37,463 bases of DNA from Bacteroidales bacterium UBA4243 (GTDB taxonomy: Bacteria > Bacteroidota > Bacteroidia > Bacteroidales > F082): contig DGXB01000095.1 in NCBI GenBank assembly GCA_002396205.1, forward strand, positions 2,040-39,502, written 5' to 3'. Positions 7,727-17,200 of this stretch are shown piece after piece (position 1 is the first letter of the stretch; every line of letters begins with the position of its first letter). The notes under the pieces were generated by a model that saw nothing but the letters and a program-made list of their open reading frames with translations, was not told the DNA's origin and made no database searches. A program made the position numbers and the translations under genes.

Positions 7727-7769
7727 ATTGTCAGGCCGCAAAGATACATTTTTTTTGCGGCCTGACAAT
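7727..7769 (-). promoter_or_regulatory. 16-bp inverted repeat overlapping the C25 peptidase promoter
   Basis: Perfect 16-bp arms (7727-7742 and 7754-7769) flank an 11-nt loop. Read on the minus strand the hairpin is followed by TTTCTTTTTT, so it can terminate the upstream Asp-box gene, whose stop is at 7790. The -7 box TATCTTTG (7739-7746) spans loop and second arm, so transcripts starting there for the C25 gene would lack the first arm and not form the hairpin. Confidence 0.7.
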
Positions 7770-7789
7770 CCCGATGGAAAAAACGTCAA

Positions 7790-10042
7790 TTAACGCACCA
7801 CAAATTTCCGCGTTTCGCCTGCAATGGTAATGAAATACATTCCTTGCGGCAATGACGAAACATTGATTTGTTGGTTTTCAGTGATGATTTGGCCTGCCAA
7901 CAAGGTTTGGCCCATCAGGTTGGTGATACGGTAGGTTTCCGCTGGTAGAGACGTTGCGTGCAACGTCTGTACAAACAAAACGCCGTTGGTCGGGTTCGGA
8001 TAGACCGTAAAGGCCCCTGAGCCTGTCGAAGGGCCGTCCTCCTCGACACCGTGTACCTCCGAATAAACCGCGTCGCAGTCCTCGTCGCCGTATTTGAACA
8101 CCAGTCCGCCTTCGTTCCAATAGCAGCGCATACCTTCCACGCGGATGCCGTCGCCGTTGTCCATCAGCCTTTCGGGGAAGAAGCTGGTGAGGTGGCCGAT
8201 GCCGCACACGATGTTGCCGCTGAAGAGGTCTTCGGGGTCGCTCACGCGCAGCATCCGATAGGTTCTGCCTTCGTATTCGGTTTCTTCCACCGCGTCCACG
8301 TGCATCGTTAGCGTTTCCGTGCCGACTTTGATGACCCAACTGTCGCCTTCTTGGGCACCAAAGTCATATAGCACGGTGAATTCCTCCAAGGTCTTGTTCC
8401 ACCAATACAGTTTGCCGTCGCGCTCGTAGACATATTCATGCGTGATCTCTTCATGAAGACCCTTGTCGTAAAGCGTGTTGATTTTCACAAGGATATGTGT
8501 CGGTTCGTCGTTGATAATGGTGTCGCCCGCCTGATAGAGGTATTGGTAGGTGATGCTGCCGTTCTCGTTCTGGATTTCGTAGTACCATTCTCTGGGGTAG
8601 GTACCCGGACATTCGAGGCTGCCCGTTCCTCCTCCTGAAGTGAAGGTAAGGTCGCCAGGCCGATTAGCATAATTTGTAACGAGCAGCACAAAGTATTCAC
8701 CCGTTTGAGCCGTGCTTGGAATGGTACATGTTGCCGGCGAAGGGTCGTACGCGCAGTCGACAACTTTGTCTTGCGTCAATTCTCCAGAACTTTCGGGAAG
8801 TTCACTAAAAGGACCCCAGCAACAGAAATCCACATCAAAGAAACCATCGCTCTGCACATTGATATTGATGATGACGTCGCCCGGTTCATCCATCTTGACG
8901 AAGAACCATGCCGGATTGGGTTGGAGGTAGAGACAGTTGTAATCAGGACCTGTTTCGGCGTTTTCTACGTTAACTGTTAGAGGGAATTGGGGTTGGTCAT
9001 CTGAAGCACATATTTGTATGGCATCAGCATAGTGGGTGTTATCCAAGGGGAAGTTCTCTATGATACGGTCAGCATCGCGAATGCTCTTCCAATACTCTCC
9101 GCCACCATCGAAATACAGATGATTGTCAGCCCCTTTGAAAAGATGGGCGTTTTCGCCGCCTGGAGCAATATCAACAAGAGGAAGATGCTCACCTATCTCG
9201 GTGAAATGCTCGCCATGGTCGGTGGAATAGGCAAGAACAGCCTGAAGTCCCATGAAGTGAGGCGTGTACACAATTCCTTCATCGCTGATGGCCAAACTCG
9301 TTCCATCAAACAGATAAAAGCCTGGAATCTGCTGGAAACCAACGCTACTTCCATCGGCATTATAGCCACAAGCCACCACATTCCCCTCGGGGTCGAAGGC
9401 CATATCCTTAATGCTAACACCTTCAAAGGCAACGAGTTCCCAATTTTGTATGCCTGACAAAGTAGAATGATAAATGCCGACGATATTCATAATGTAATAG
9501 TCGACGCTGACATACACATCGCCGTTTTCATTGACCAAAAGATCGCTGACGGATTCAGAGTTTTCGAGAAAATCAAGAATCCGTCCTTCCCATGTCACAC
9601 CGCCGTCAAGGGTATAGGAGATTTCCCCGTTTTCAGCCCAAACTACCATAATGTCGTTGGTTGGGACGCAAAGACCTGCTTTATCAGGCATTGCACATGA
9701 GGAAATTGTCGTGGTTTGCTGCCAAGTGTCGCCGTTGTCGTCGGAAAAAACTACGGTCTGCTGGTTATCATTAAAAACGAAGATTCTTTCCTCGTTGCTC
9801 ACTGCAAAACATGATGGATTAATGTGACCAGTAAAACCCGTTTCTTGGCCTAATACAATCTGCCATGTTTCGCCATCGTCTTGTGAGCGAGTCAGTTTGC
9901 CATATTCGTCATAGGCAAAGATGCTTCCATCAGGGCCGACACCTAATAATCCAGTGCCATTGATGGGCTTCCAAATGTTCTGTGCCTCAAGGATGCCGAG
10001 GCAACCGAGGCAAATCGCTAAAGTTAATACTAATCTTTTCAT
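7790..10042 (-). CDS. Secreted Asp-box (BNR) propeller protein with PPC-like domain and T9SS sorting domain
   Basis: Surface or secreted protein of 750 residues; catalytic activity is not evident. A signal peptide ends near EA-Q21. The N-terminal half has Asp-box repeats typical of sialidase or Vps10-type propellers: SQDDGETW at 53-60, SDDNGDTW at 100-107, TLDGGVTW at 144-151 and a degenerate STDHGEHF near 276. A PPC-like beta-sandwich follows (FFVKMDEPGDVIININ), then an unassigned domain, then a type A sorting domain (VYPNPTNG to KFVVR). No sialidase RIP motif is seen, so a binding or structural role is more likely than hydrolysis. No TAnnTTTG promoter lies just upstream; transcription may come through the repeat element from the TPR gene. 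Confidence 0.88.
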   Translation of the reverse strand: MKRLVLTLAICLGCLGILEAQNIWKPINGTGLLGVGPDGSIFAYDEYGKLTRSQDDGETWQIVLGQETGFTGHINPSCFAVSNEERIFVFNDNQQTVVFSDDNGDTWQQTTTISSCAMPDKAGLCVPTNDIMVVWAENGEISYTLDGGVTWEGRILDFLENSESVSDLLVNENGDVYVSVDYYIMNIVGIYHSTLSGIQNWELVAFEGVSIKDMAFDPEGNVVACGYNADGSSVGFQQIPGFYLFDGTSLAISDEGIVYTPHFMGLQAVLAYSTDHGEHFTEIGEHLPLVDIAPGGENAHLFKGADNHLYFDGGGEYWKSIRDADRIIENFPLDNTHYADAIQICASDDQPQFPLTVNVENAETGPDYNCLYLQPNPAWFFVKMDEPGDVIININVQSDGFFDVDFCCWGPFSELPESSGELTQDKVVDCAYDPSPATCTIPSTAQTGEYFVLLVTNYANRPGDLTFTSGGGTGSLECPGTYPREWYYEIQNENGSITYQYLYQAGDTIINDEPTHILVKINTLYDKGLHEEITHEYVYERDGKLYWWNKTLEEFTVLYDFGAQEGDSWVIKVGTETLTMHVDAVEETEYEGRTYRMLRVSDPEDLFSGNIVCGIGHLTSFFPERLMDNGDGIRVEGMRCYWNEGGLVFKYGDEDCDAVYSEVHGVEEDGPSTGSGAFTVYPNPTNGVLFVQTLHATSLPAETYRITNLMGQTLLAGQIITENQQINVSSLPQGMYFITIAGETRKFVVR
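7949..7968. repeat. 20-bp near-perfect palindrome within the sorting-domain coding sequence, second copy
   Basis: AGACGTTGCGTGCAACGTCT differs from the copy at 4478-4497 by one base and occupies the equivalent codons. Confidence 0.85.
8015..8034. repeat. CCTGAGCCTGYCGAAGG-type palindromic repeat, copy 2
   Basis: CCCCTGAGCCTGTCGAAGGG lies at the junction in front of the sorting domain (GPSTGSGAF), the same place as copy 1 in the neighbouring gene. Confidence 0.75.
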
Positions 10043-10083
10043 AACTGTAAGTATTTAATTGTTAGATGATTGATTTCTTTTTG

Positions 10084-10232
10084 TCACAAAACCAGCAAAA
10101 CTCTCAAAACCATATTTTGGTTGGGGGAAAGCAGCCAACCGGCTCGCTTTCCGGCGGCAACGCGGTTGCGTGCCGCCACACGCTTTTTCTTTGGACTTAC
10201 TCATTGTTTTGTTGGTTTTGTATGTTTTGTGA
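10084..10232 (-). repeat. Dispersed structured repeat element, copy A, directly after the TPR gene stop codon
   Basis: 149-bp element homologous to 18602-18743. Read on the minus strand it opens with TCACAAAAC and further ACAAAAC words and closes with GTTTTG words ending GTTTTGTGA, so the ends form inverted repeats. In between are two GC-rich hairpins: 10153-10177 (stem GGCGGCA/TGCCGCC, loop AACC) and 10126-10152 (stem GGAAAGC/GCTTTCC, loop GGTT). The first base of the element follows the TPR gene's TAA with no gap. No protein is predicted. MITE-like or REP-like, family not recognised. Confidence 0.8.
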
Positions 10233-11711
10233 TTATACAGCATTGACGATTTCCTCGAAGCTACGGTTATCATCCCCAAGGTCCATCTTCATCTGTTTTA
10301 TGCGGGTTTTGCGTTTGTAGTAAGAGTCGGTCTGGGTGTCGAGCAGGATGGAAATCACTTGGTTGGAGAAGCCGTTCTTGGAGAGGCAGCAGATGCGCAC
10401 GTCCCACGGGCCGAGCTTGGGGTACAGTTGCAGCAGCCGCTGCGAGAAGCCGTCGAAGACCAAGTCGGTGAGGCTGATGAAGTCCTTCCAGTCGTTGTCG
10501 GTCAGCTCGAAGTTGAGCGAGTCGTTGTTGATTTCCTCGCTGAGGGCCTGCGCGGTGGCCATCACCTTGTTTCGTGCCATGATTTTTTGGATGGCCATCA
10601 AGTCCTTCGGCGGGAGGCTCTGCTGCTGGCGGCGTAGTTCGTCGTTGGTGCGGATGAGGTTCTCCATGTCGCTCACCAACTCGTGGATGCGGTTCTGGTC
10701 GCGTTCCACCTGCCGTCCGAACTGTTCCATCTCCAGCTTGTGGTCGCTGATTTTCTTCCTCACAATCAGTAGTATGATGAGCAAGGCAATCACCGCCAAG
10801 GAGATGATGAGGTAGAGTTTCAGGTCGCGGGTGCGGTGCAGGCTCTCCAATTCGCTCTGCTGCGCCTTTAACTCGTATTCCGCCTTGATTCTTTGGATGT
10901 TTTCGTTGGCGTGTTCCGCATCGGCCTGCATCATGTTCTCTGTGAACAGTTGGTGGTATTGCACCGCCTGTTGGTAGTCGCCCTCGCTGTATGCGATGGC
11001 ATAAAGCGTTTGATAGACAGACATTTTCAGTCCGGCACGCTCGCTGCGGAGGGCTTCGTTCAGATACGACTTCGCCTTGTCGTTGTCGCGCGTGTAATAA
11101 TAGAGGATGCCCAAGGTCATGTGGGCAATGTCGGTGTCATTATCATTGAGGCCGATTTCCAAAGCTTGGTTGACGCTCTCGATGCCTTTGGGGAAGTTGC
11201 CCGTCTCCATGTAGTAGTCGCGGCCCATCTCGAGATGGAGGTCAGCGAGCATGGCTTGGTCGTTGATGAAGGTGGCAATGCGGAAGGCCGAGTCGTAGTA
11301 TTGCTTGGCTTGGGTGTATTGCTCTTGCGCTCTGACGGCACGACCGCTGTTGCGGTAGGCGTTCATCAAGCCCGAGGAGTCGGCGACCTGCTTAAAGCAA
11401 TTCAAAGCCTGCTGGTGTTGCTTGAAGGCCTCTTCGAAAAGGCCGTGCTTGAGGTACATGGCACCGAGGTTGTCGCAGAGCTGGCCTTCCAGTTGGACGG
11501 TTTCGGTGGCTTTGGGCGAACGTTGCACCATTGCCAGACCTTGCAGGAACTCCTCAGCAGCCTCTTCTGAACGGCGTTGCTCGCGGAGCTGCACACCTTC
11601 TTTATATAAGGCTTGGGCCTGTTGCAGGCGCTTGGTGGAGCTGTCGCAGGCCACTAATGCGAGGCATAGGGCCAGGGCTACGAGGATTGGGGGTGTTGGG
11701 TTTGTGTTCAT
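10233..11711 (-). CDS. TPR lipoprotein-transmembrane regulator with C-terminal HTH-like domain
   Basis: Likely a membrane-spanning sensor-regulator of a type common in Bacteroidota. The 492-residue product starts at MNTNPTPPILV, with a lipobox ending ALVAC (Cys22). Periplasmic TPR repeats (about 30-280) follow, then a coiled stretch, one transmembrane helix (about 300-320, LYLIISLAVIALLIILLIV), a cytoplasmic coiled coil and a C-terminal region that looks like a degenerate LuxR-type helix-turn-helix (WDVRICCLSKNGFSNQVISI, then YYKRKTRIKQMK). Targets are unknown. The leader after its promoter holds a short repeat and two small hairpins. The downstream gene is the Asp-box protein, beyond the repeat element. 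Confidence 0.85.
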   Translation of the reverse strand: MNTNPTPPILVALALCLALVACDSSTKRLQQAQALYKEGVQLREQRRSEEAAEEFLQGLAMVQRSPKATETVQLEGQLCDNLGAMYLKHGLFEEAFKQHQQALNCFKQVADSSGLMNAYRNSGRAVRAQEQYTQAKQYYDSAFRIATFINDQAMLADLHLEMGRDYYMETGNFPKGIESVNQALEIGLNDNDTDIAHMTLGILYYYTRDNDKAKSYLNEALRSERAGLKMSVYQTLYAIAYSEGDYQQAVQYHQLFTENMMQADAEHANENIQRIKAEYELKAQQSELESLHRTRDLKLYLIISLAVIALLIILLIVRKKISDHKLEMEQFGRQVERDQNRIHELVSDMENLIRTNDELRRQQQSLPPKDLMAIQKIMARNKVMATAQALSEEINNDSLNFELTDNDWKDFISLTDLVFDGFSQRLLQLYPKLGPWDVRICCLSKNGFSNQVISILLDTQTDSYYKRKTRIKQMKMDLGDDNRSFEEIVNAV

Positions 11712-11730
11712 TACTGTATGTTTTATTTGT

Positions 11731-11813
11731 CGGGGATTGAAATCCCCGTTGACGTCGGGTCGCCCTTTCAGGGCTTTGAGGTCGCTTCGCTCGCAATGAC
11801 GCAAAGCGTGTCA
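11731..11813. repeat. Repeat-rich leader of the TPR gene with two hairpins
   Basis: Contains CGGGGATT/AATCCCCG (11731-11748), GCCCT/AGGGC (11762-11774) and a 20-nt word at 11794-11813 that recurs at 25266-25285. All lie in the 5' leader between the promoter at 11828-11835 and the TPR start codon. Confidence 0.65.
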
Positions 11814-11827
11814 CAAGTCCGACAATG

Positions 11828-11835
11828 CAAAAATA
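11828..11835 (-). promoter_or_regulatory. Promoter -7 box for the TPR regulator
   Basis: TATTTTTG on the minus strand, about 116 nt before the start codon at 11711, giving a long structured leader. Confidence 0.5.
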
Positions 11836-11842
11836 TACAGAA

Positions 11843-11870
11843 AAACCGTTTGTCAAGAGGCAAACGGTTT
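11843..11870 (-). terminator. Intrinsic terminator after the C25-GH3 operon
   Basis: AAACCGTTTG and CAAACGGTTT form a 10-bp stem with an 8-nt loop. On the minus strand it is followed by TTTTTCTG. It lies 94 bp past the GH3 stop. The interval 11871-11963 otherwise holds only a partly duplicated word (CTTGTCCYTACTTTTT) found at the GH3 3' end and again near 11880. Confidence 0.65.
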
Positions 11871-11963
11871 GTCGGGGGGTCTTGTCCCTACTTTTTCGGG
11901 ATGTTCTTGTTGGTTTAGTTTGAAAATCAACAAGATAATATGTTTCGGGAAAGCGGCTTGTCC

Positions 11964-14216
11964 TTACTTTTTTCCCAGCACATCGTGCACTTTCCAAGCC
12001 TGCTCCTTGCTCATTTTGAACGTGGCGGTGGCGCGGATGTCGGCGACGGAAGCTCCAAACAGCACTTCGTATTTGCCTGATGCTGTCTCCCAAGCTGAGC
12101 TTTTCTCGTTGAACGAGGCCAGTTCGTAAGCCGAGACCTCAAAAGTCAAAGTCTCCGAAGCGCCAGGGGCAAGGAGTTTGGTTTTCCCGAAGGCTTTCAA
12201 CTCTCGGACAGGCTTCACCAAGCCACCCGCAGGGGCGGAAACGTACATCTCCACCACCTCGCGACCTGCCACTTTGCCCGTGTTGGTCACGGTGACGGTG
12301 GCCTTGATGCCGTCGGCAGTGGCTTTCACCGAGGGCTTGCCGTAGGCGAAAGTCGTGTAGCTCAGACCGTAGCCAAAGGGGTAGGAGACTTCTACGTCTG
12401 GGTCTGATTGGAAGTGCCGATAACCCACATCAATGCCTTCGTAATATTGGGTGTAGTCCACGTTCTTTCTTTCGCCTTTTTTGCCTTTGGTCATCTCCCA
12501 ATTATAGGGGAAAGTGTACGATGTGAGAATGTCCATATAGTTGATGGGGAAGGTCATGGGTAGCTTGCCAGAGGGATTCACTTTGCCCTTTAGGATGTCG
12601 GCCACGGCATGAGCGCCTTCCTGTCCGGGCGCCCACGGAAGCACGATGGCATCGACCATGTGTTTCCACGAGGCAGTTTCGATAACGCCGACGATGTTAA
12701 GCACTACGACGACCTGCTTCAACTCTTTATGATAACTCATGCTGATGTTTTGGAGCAACTCGCGCTCGATGGCGGTCAGCTCGAAGTCGTCTTTCACGGT
12801 GCGGTCGGCCCCTTCGCCAGCGATTCTGCCTATGACCACTACGGCCACATCGTTGTCTTTGGCTTGTCTTTCAATGGCTTTCGCGGAAAGTGTAGGCTCG
12901 GGGCGGTGGCGTTTGTCAATCGCGCTGCCTTCCATCTTTTCTGTCGCTGTTTGGGTCGCATAGCATGAACGATAATATTCGACCAAGTTCTCGTCCAAGG
13001 TGAAGCCCGCAGCGGTCATGGCTTCCTGCATGTTGGCGATGTGCTCGGTGTTGACCTCACCCGAACCTGTTCCGATGCCCACGAAGTCGACGGAGGTGAT
13101 GCCGTAAAGGGCCACTTTTTCGTTGCCCTTCAGCGGCAGCGTGTTGTATTCATTGCGTAACAGAATGATGCTCTCCTCGGCTGCCTTGCGTGCCACTTGG
13201 GCGTGGGCCTTCAGGTCGGGCTTGTTGGAGTGTTTGTAGCCTTTGAAGTGCGGGGTCTTGACAATGTATTGCAGCATCCTACGCACGTTGCGGTCGAGTT
13301 CCTCTTGCGTGATTTCGCCACTGTTGACGGCGGCCAGCAGGCGGTCGATTTCCACCTGTCGGCCTGACTCCATCAGGTCGTTGCCGGCTTTTGCAGCTTT
13401 CACGGTGCCTTCTTTCACGCCCCAGTCGGTCATCACGATGCCGTCGAAGCCCCATTCGTCGCGCAGTACGGTGGTCAGCAGGCCGTGTTTCTGCTGGGTG
13501 TAGTCGCCGTTGAGCTTGTTGTACGACGACATCACCGTCCATGGCTTACCTTCCTTGACGGCGATTTCGAAGTTTTTCAGATAGAGTTCCCTCAAGGCGC
13601 GATTGCTCACACGGGCATCGTTCTCCAAACGGTTGGTCTCTTGGTTGTTGGCGGCATAGTGTTTGGCGGAAGTGCCCACGCCGTTCGACTGGACGCCACG
13701 GATGTAGGCCGCAGCCATCTTACCCGAGAGCAACGGGTCTTCAGAGTAATACTCGAAGTTGCGGCCACAGAGCGGGTTGCGGTGGAGGTTCATGCCAGGG
13801 GCGAGCAGTACGTCGACGCCGTATTCCAAGACTTCGTTGCCCATGGCGGTGGTCACGGTTTCAACGAGTTCTTGATCCCACGAGCTGGCGAGGAGCGTGC
13901 TGGTGGGGAAGCCTGTGCAATAGAAGGTCTGGTCGGAGCCTTCGCGTTTGGGCTGGATGCGGAGGCCTGCGGGACCGTCGGCAAGCACGGTCATCGGAAT
14001 GCCGAGGCGTGGGATGGCGTGGGTATAGCCAGCGGCACCCGGGACAAGGTCGCCAGAGGCGCCAACTAATAACGTTACCTTTTCCTCGACGGTCATGTCT
14101 TTCAGCACATCGTCGATGTTGTCCTCACGGAGAGTGATGTTCTTTTGGGCAAACGACGATGTCGCCACAAGCAGTCCACAACTGAGGCAAAGCAAAGCAA
14201 TAAAGTCTCTTTTCAT
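11964..14216 (-). CDS. Periplasmic glycoside hydrolase family 3 beta-glucosidase-like enzyme
   Basis: Predicted exo-acting beta-glycosidase, probably beta-glucosidase. The 750-residue product has a signal peptide (about 1-23), a GH3 TIM-barrel domain with the KH substrate-binding pair Lys185-His186 (SAKHYAANNQE) and the nucleophile Asp264 in VMTDWG. The GH3 C-terminal sandwich domain and a fibronectin III-like domain at the end (VTNTGKVAGREVVEMYVS) follow. It has no sorting domain, so it should stay in the periplasm or outer-membrane fraction. The start codon lies 6 nt after the stop of the upstream C25 peptidase gene, so the two are almost certainly one operon. The exact sugar specificity is not readable. 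Confidence 0.93.
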   Translation of the reverse strand: MKRDFIALLCLSCGLLVATSSFAQKNITLREDNIDDVLKDMTVEEKVTLLVGASGDLVPGAAGYTHAIPRLGIPMTVLADGPAGLRIQPKREGSDQTFYCTGFPTSTLLASSWDQELVETVTTAMGNEVLEYGVDVLLAPGMNLHRNPLCGRNFEYYSEDPLLSGKMAAAYIRGVQSNGVGTSAKHYAANNQETNRLENDARVSNRALRELYLKNFEIAVKEGKPWTVMSSYNKLNGDYTQQKHGLLTTVLRDEWGFDGIVMTDWGVKEGTVKAAKAGNDLMESGRQVEIDRLLAAVNSGEITQEELDRNVRRMLQYIVKTPHFKGYKHSNKPDLKAHAQVARKAAEESIILLRNEYNTLPLKGNEKVALYGITSVDFVGIGTGSGEVNTEHIANMQEAMTAAGFTLDENLVEYYRSCYATQTATEKMEGSAIDKRHRPEPTLSAKAIERQAKDNDVAVVVIGRIAGEGADRTVKDDFELTAIERELLQNISMSYHKELKQVVVVLNIVGVIETASWKHMVDAIVLPWAPGQEGAHAVADILKGKVNPSGKLPMTFPINYMDILTSYTFPYNWEMTKGKKGERKNVDYTQYYEGIDVGYRHFQSDPDVEVSYPFGYGLSYTTFAYGKPSVKATADGIKATVTVTNTGKVAGREVVEMYVSAPAGGLVKPVRELKAFGKTKLLAPGASETLTFEVSAYELASFNEKSSAWETASGKYEVLFGASVADIRATATFKMSKEQAWKVHDVLGKK

Positions 14217-14222
14217 GGCATT

Positions 14223-17200
14223 TTATTTGGTGATTATTTTCTTGACTTCCAAATTGTTTCTATTTTCAATTCTGACAAAATACACTCCCTTAGGCATGTC
14301 TTCGAGGCTGACTTGCTGATGGCCAGAGACCTTTTCGAGGCTCATGACGTTTTGTCCCAGCATGTTGAAGATGCCGATGTTGCTCTCTTCGGCCAGTTCG
14401 AGGGTGAAGCTGCCTGTGGTGGGGTTGGGGTAGATGGCGTTTTCTTTCTTGACGACATCCTCTTCCACCTTTGTGATGATGCAGGTGCGAGGGAAGGTGA
14501 TGTCGTCGATCCAGGCGCAGTCTTCACCTGCTACGCCATTGCCGTTCTTGTCGTAGAGCCACAGGAACCGGTGACTTCCGGCTTCAAAGGCATAACTGGC
14601 ATAGGTCCAATCGTTTTCGCCCGACCACCAGTCTTGTTTCGCGTTGTCGATGAAGAAGGCGAAATAGTCGCGGCGGAGCTCGGTCGAGGTCTTGAACCAG
14701 AATGAGATTTCGCCGTCTTCGAGGTTGTCGGCATAGACGATGAGTCGGCTCACTTCGTCGTCGTCGATGGCACCTGAGCGTGCACTATAGGTACCATCAT
14801 GTGCATCGGTGTCGGTGACGAACCATGGCAAGTCGCCCTCGTGTGTCCAATCCAGGAAGCTGAAGTCACCGCTCTCGAAGGTCTCGGTGGCGATTCCAAC
14901 GGAAAGGTGATGGTTGAATGTGAACGTATAGGCACCGGTGGCAAACGAAAGCTCCAAATCGAAAGTGGTGCCGCTTATGATTTCATCTGAGGCAAAGAAG
15001 GAGAGGTAGGCTGTGAAATCGCTGCCAGCTTCCACGTTCCCAATGAGATAAGTGTTGCTTCCAGGGTTGATTTGCAGGCTCTCGCATGAAGGATAAAGGG
15101 CGGCAAGTGGTGCTGCAGCATGGCCAATGTTGCGCCCGTGAACCACCAAGGTGACGGACTCGCCTGGGTCGACATAGCCGTTTTGGTCGCCATTGCTGTC
15201 GTCGACTTCGATGCTTGTGAGCTGGAGATTGGGTGCTTGGGCGAGGAAAGACTTCTCCGTGGTGTGCACGACATCGCCCACTTGGGTTGTGAGGCTCAAG
15301 GTGAAGATGGTTTGGTCGGGGATGTTGTCGGCAATGTCGATGACCGCACCTTGTTCATTGAGTTCGCTGTGGTTGGCTTCGAATTCGGCGATGTGTCCGG
15401 AACTTGAATGATCATTGATGTATGGGCAGTCCGTTCGGATTTCTGTAGTCACATCGTAGGCGGTGGCATCGCCCTTGTTGAACAGTTCAAAGGCGACCCA
15501 GCGTGTTGTCCCGGTCTCTGCAGGCCCGTCAAGTCCGACGATGTTGCCGTAAACGAAAGGCTCGCTACCATCGAAGCCCGTGACTTCAAAAACTTGTGGC
15601 CAAGCACTCTGCCCCGTGACAATTAGCCTCATTTCGCCTATCACATCCAAAGCGGGGTCAAAATTGAGTTCAGCATCGCCGTTTTCGTCGGTGATGCCTC
15701 TGGCGAGCAGCACTTCGTCATCGAATAGGCTGACGCAGAAGTTACTTAAAGGCTGCCCATATTGGTTCACATTGACCGATGTGGAAGTCGTGCCAGTTTT
15801 CAATCCTTGCTCATAGACCACATTGGGTGTGAAAGGTTCCTCGAACCATGGGAACAACCCAGCATCGCCCAACACGTTGAGGCAGTAGATGTTCCAACGC
15901 AGGCAACCATTTTCTGCGTCTCTCGTTTTCTCGAAGGGGATGGAAACCCAAGGTGCCGTGGCGATTTTGGCTTCGCGCAAGGCCATGCCTACAGTGGCGA
16001 TATGGTCGTTGCAATAGGCGTCGATGAACTCGCGGTGGATGTGGGCTGCCATGCCGTCGCCCCACGGCACATACCAGCCGTAGCGCGAGTTGCCCGTGGT
16101 GACCACGAATCCCGTTTCGATGGTGATCATTTTCTCCAACACGCAACTGACGGGGAAGTTGCCGCAGATGCAGCCGTGCGAGTGGAAAATCTGGTAGTTG
16201 TGGTTGATGCCGTCGTTGCCCGCAAAGTAGTTGTTGGGCATCATCGAGCCGGTCCAGCCAGCCACGAAGTCGTCGTTGGCATGACCCACATGGTGGACGT
16301 ATTGTCCGCCCGTGCAGATGACATCGCGGAATGCGTTGCCACTCCAATTCAAGGTTGGCGAGGCATAATAACGTTTGAAGTTGTAATCTTCTGGGTATCC
16401 GTGGGTTGTATAGTCGTAGTCGTTCACTTCTCCGATGAGGCGTTCCATGTCGACATCGCCATAATAGCCGTCGCCAAGGTGTTCGGCACCGAGGATGGGA
16501 GAGGTAAACTCACCCAGTACGGGGTTTTGCAAATAGCTGAAAGTCTTGTGCATGATGGTCTCAAACTGGGCCTCGTTGTTGAAAGGCAGTCGCCCGATGC
16601 CGATTTCGGGTAGCAGGTCGTCTTCGCCCACCTCGCCCCAACGGTCGTCGTTGTCGTCGTTCAGGGTGCCGTCGAGGCAGGCATAGTACATGTCGGACGG
16701 CAGCTGGTCTTCGTCGCCTTCTTGCGCGAAGCACCACAGGAAACGGAACGGCACGATGCTCACGTCGCCGCCGAGACTCACCATCTGAATGCCGTTGTTT
16801 TCGTATTCTGAGATGATGTAGTTGCGGATTTGCTCAGGTTCGTCGCGGCCTTCCATGGTGGCGTAGATCTCTTCAAGGGCAACGATGCGGGTGCGGATGC
16901 CTTTGTCGTTGTAGAGGTTCATATAGTCGCCAAAACGGGGAATCCATTCTTCAGAAGTGATGACGAGCATGTCGTAGCCACCCATCTCGCGTCCGCGTTT
17001 GTTGTAGCTGCCCAGCAGGTTGGCGTTTTGCGCCAAGCGCTTGATGGACTGTTCGTTTTCGGGCGTGAGCCAGAACTTGCGGCTGTGGTCGTCGCGACTG
17101 GCTTGCGTTTCTATGGTGACTTTCACCGTTTGCGCATAGCTAACCTTGCCCGTGGCGGGAACGTATTGCACCGGAGTGAAGCCGCTGAAGGCGAAAGCCA

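Noticed and set aside
10055..10279. Short frames inside the repeat element copies (also near 18486-18743)
   Set aside because: Their KTxKTxKT-like and Arg-rich translations come from the ACAAAAC words and GC-rich hairpins and differ between copies; the conservation is in RNA pairing, not protein.
11712..11963. Possible riboswitch in the TPR gene leader
   Set aside because: The hairpins are short and derive from repeats; no known riboswitch core is visible.
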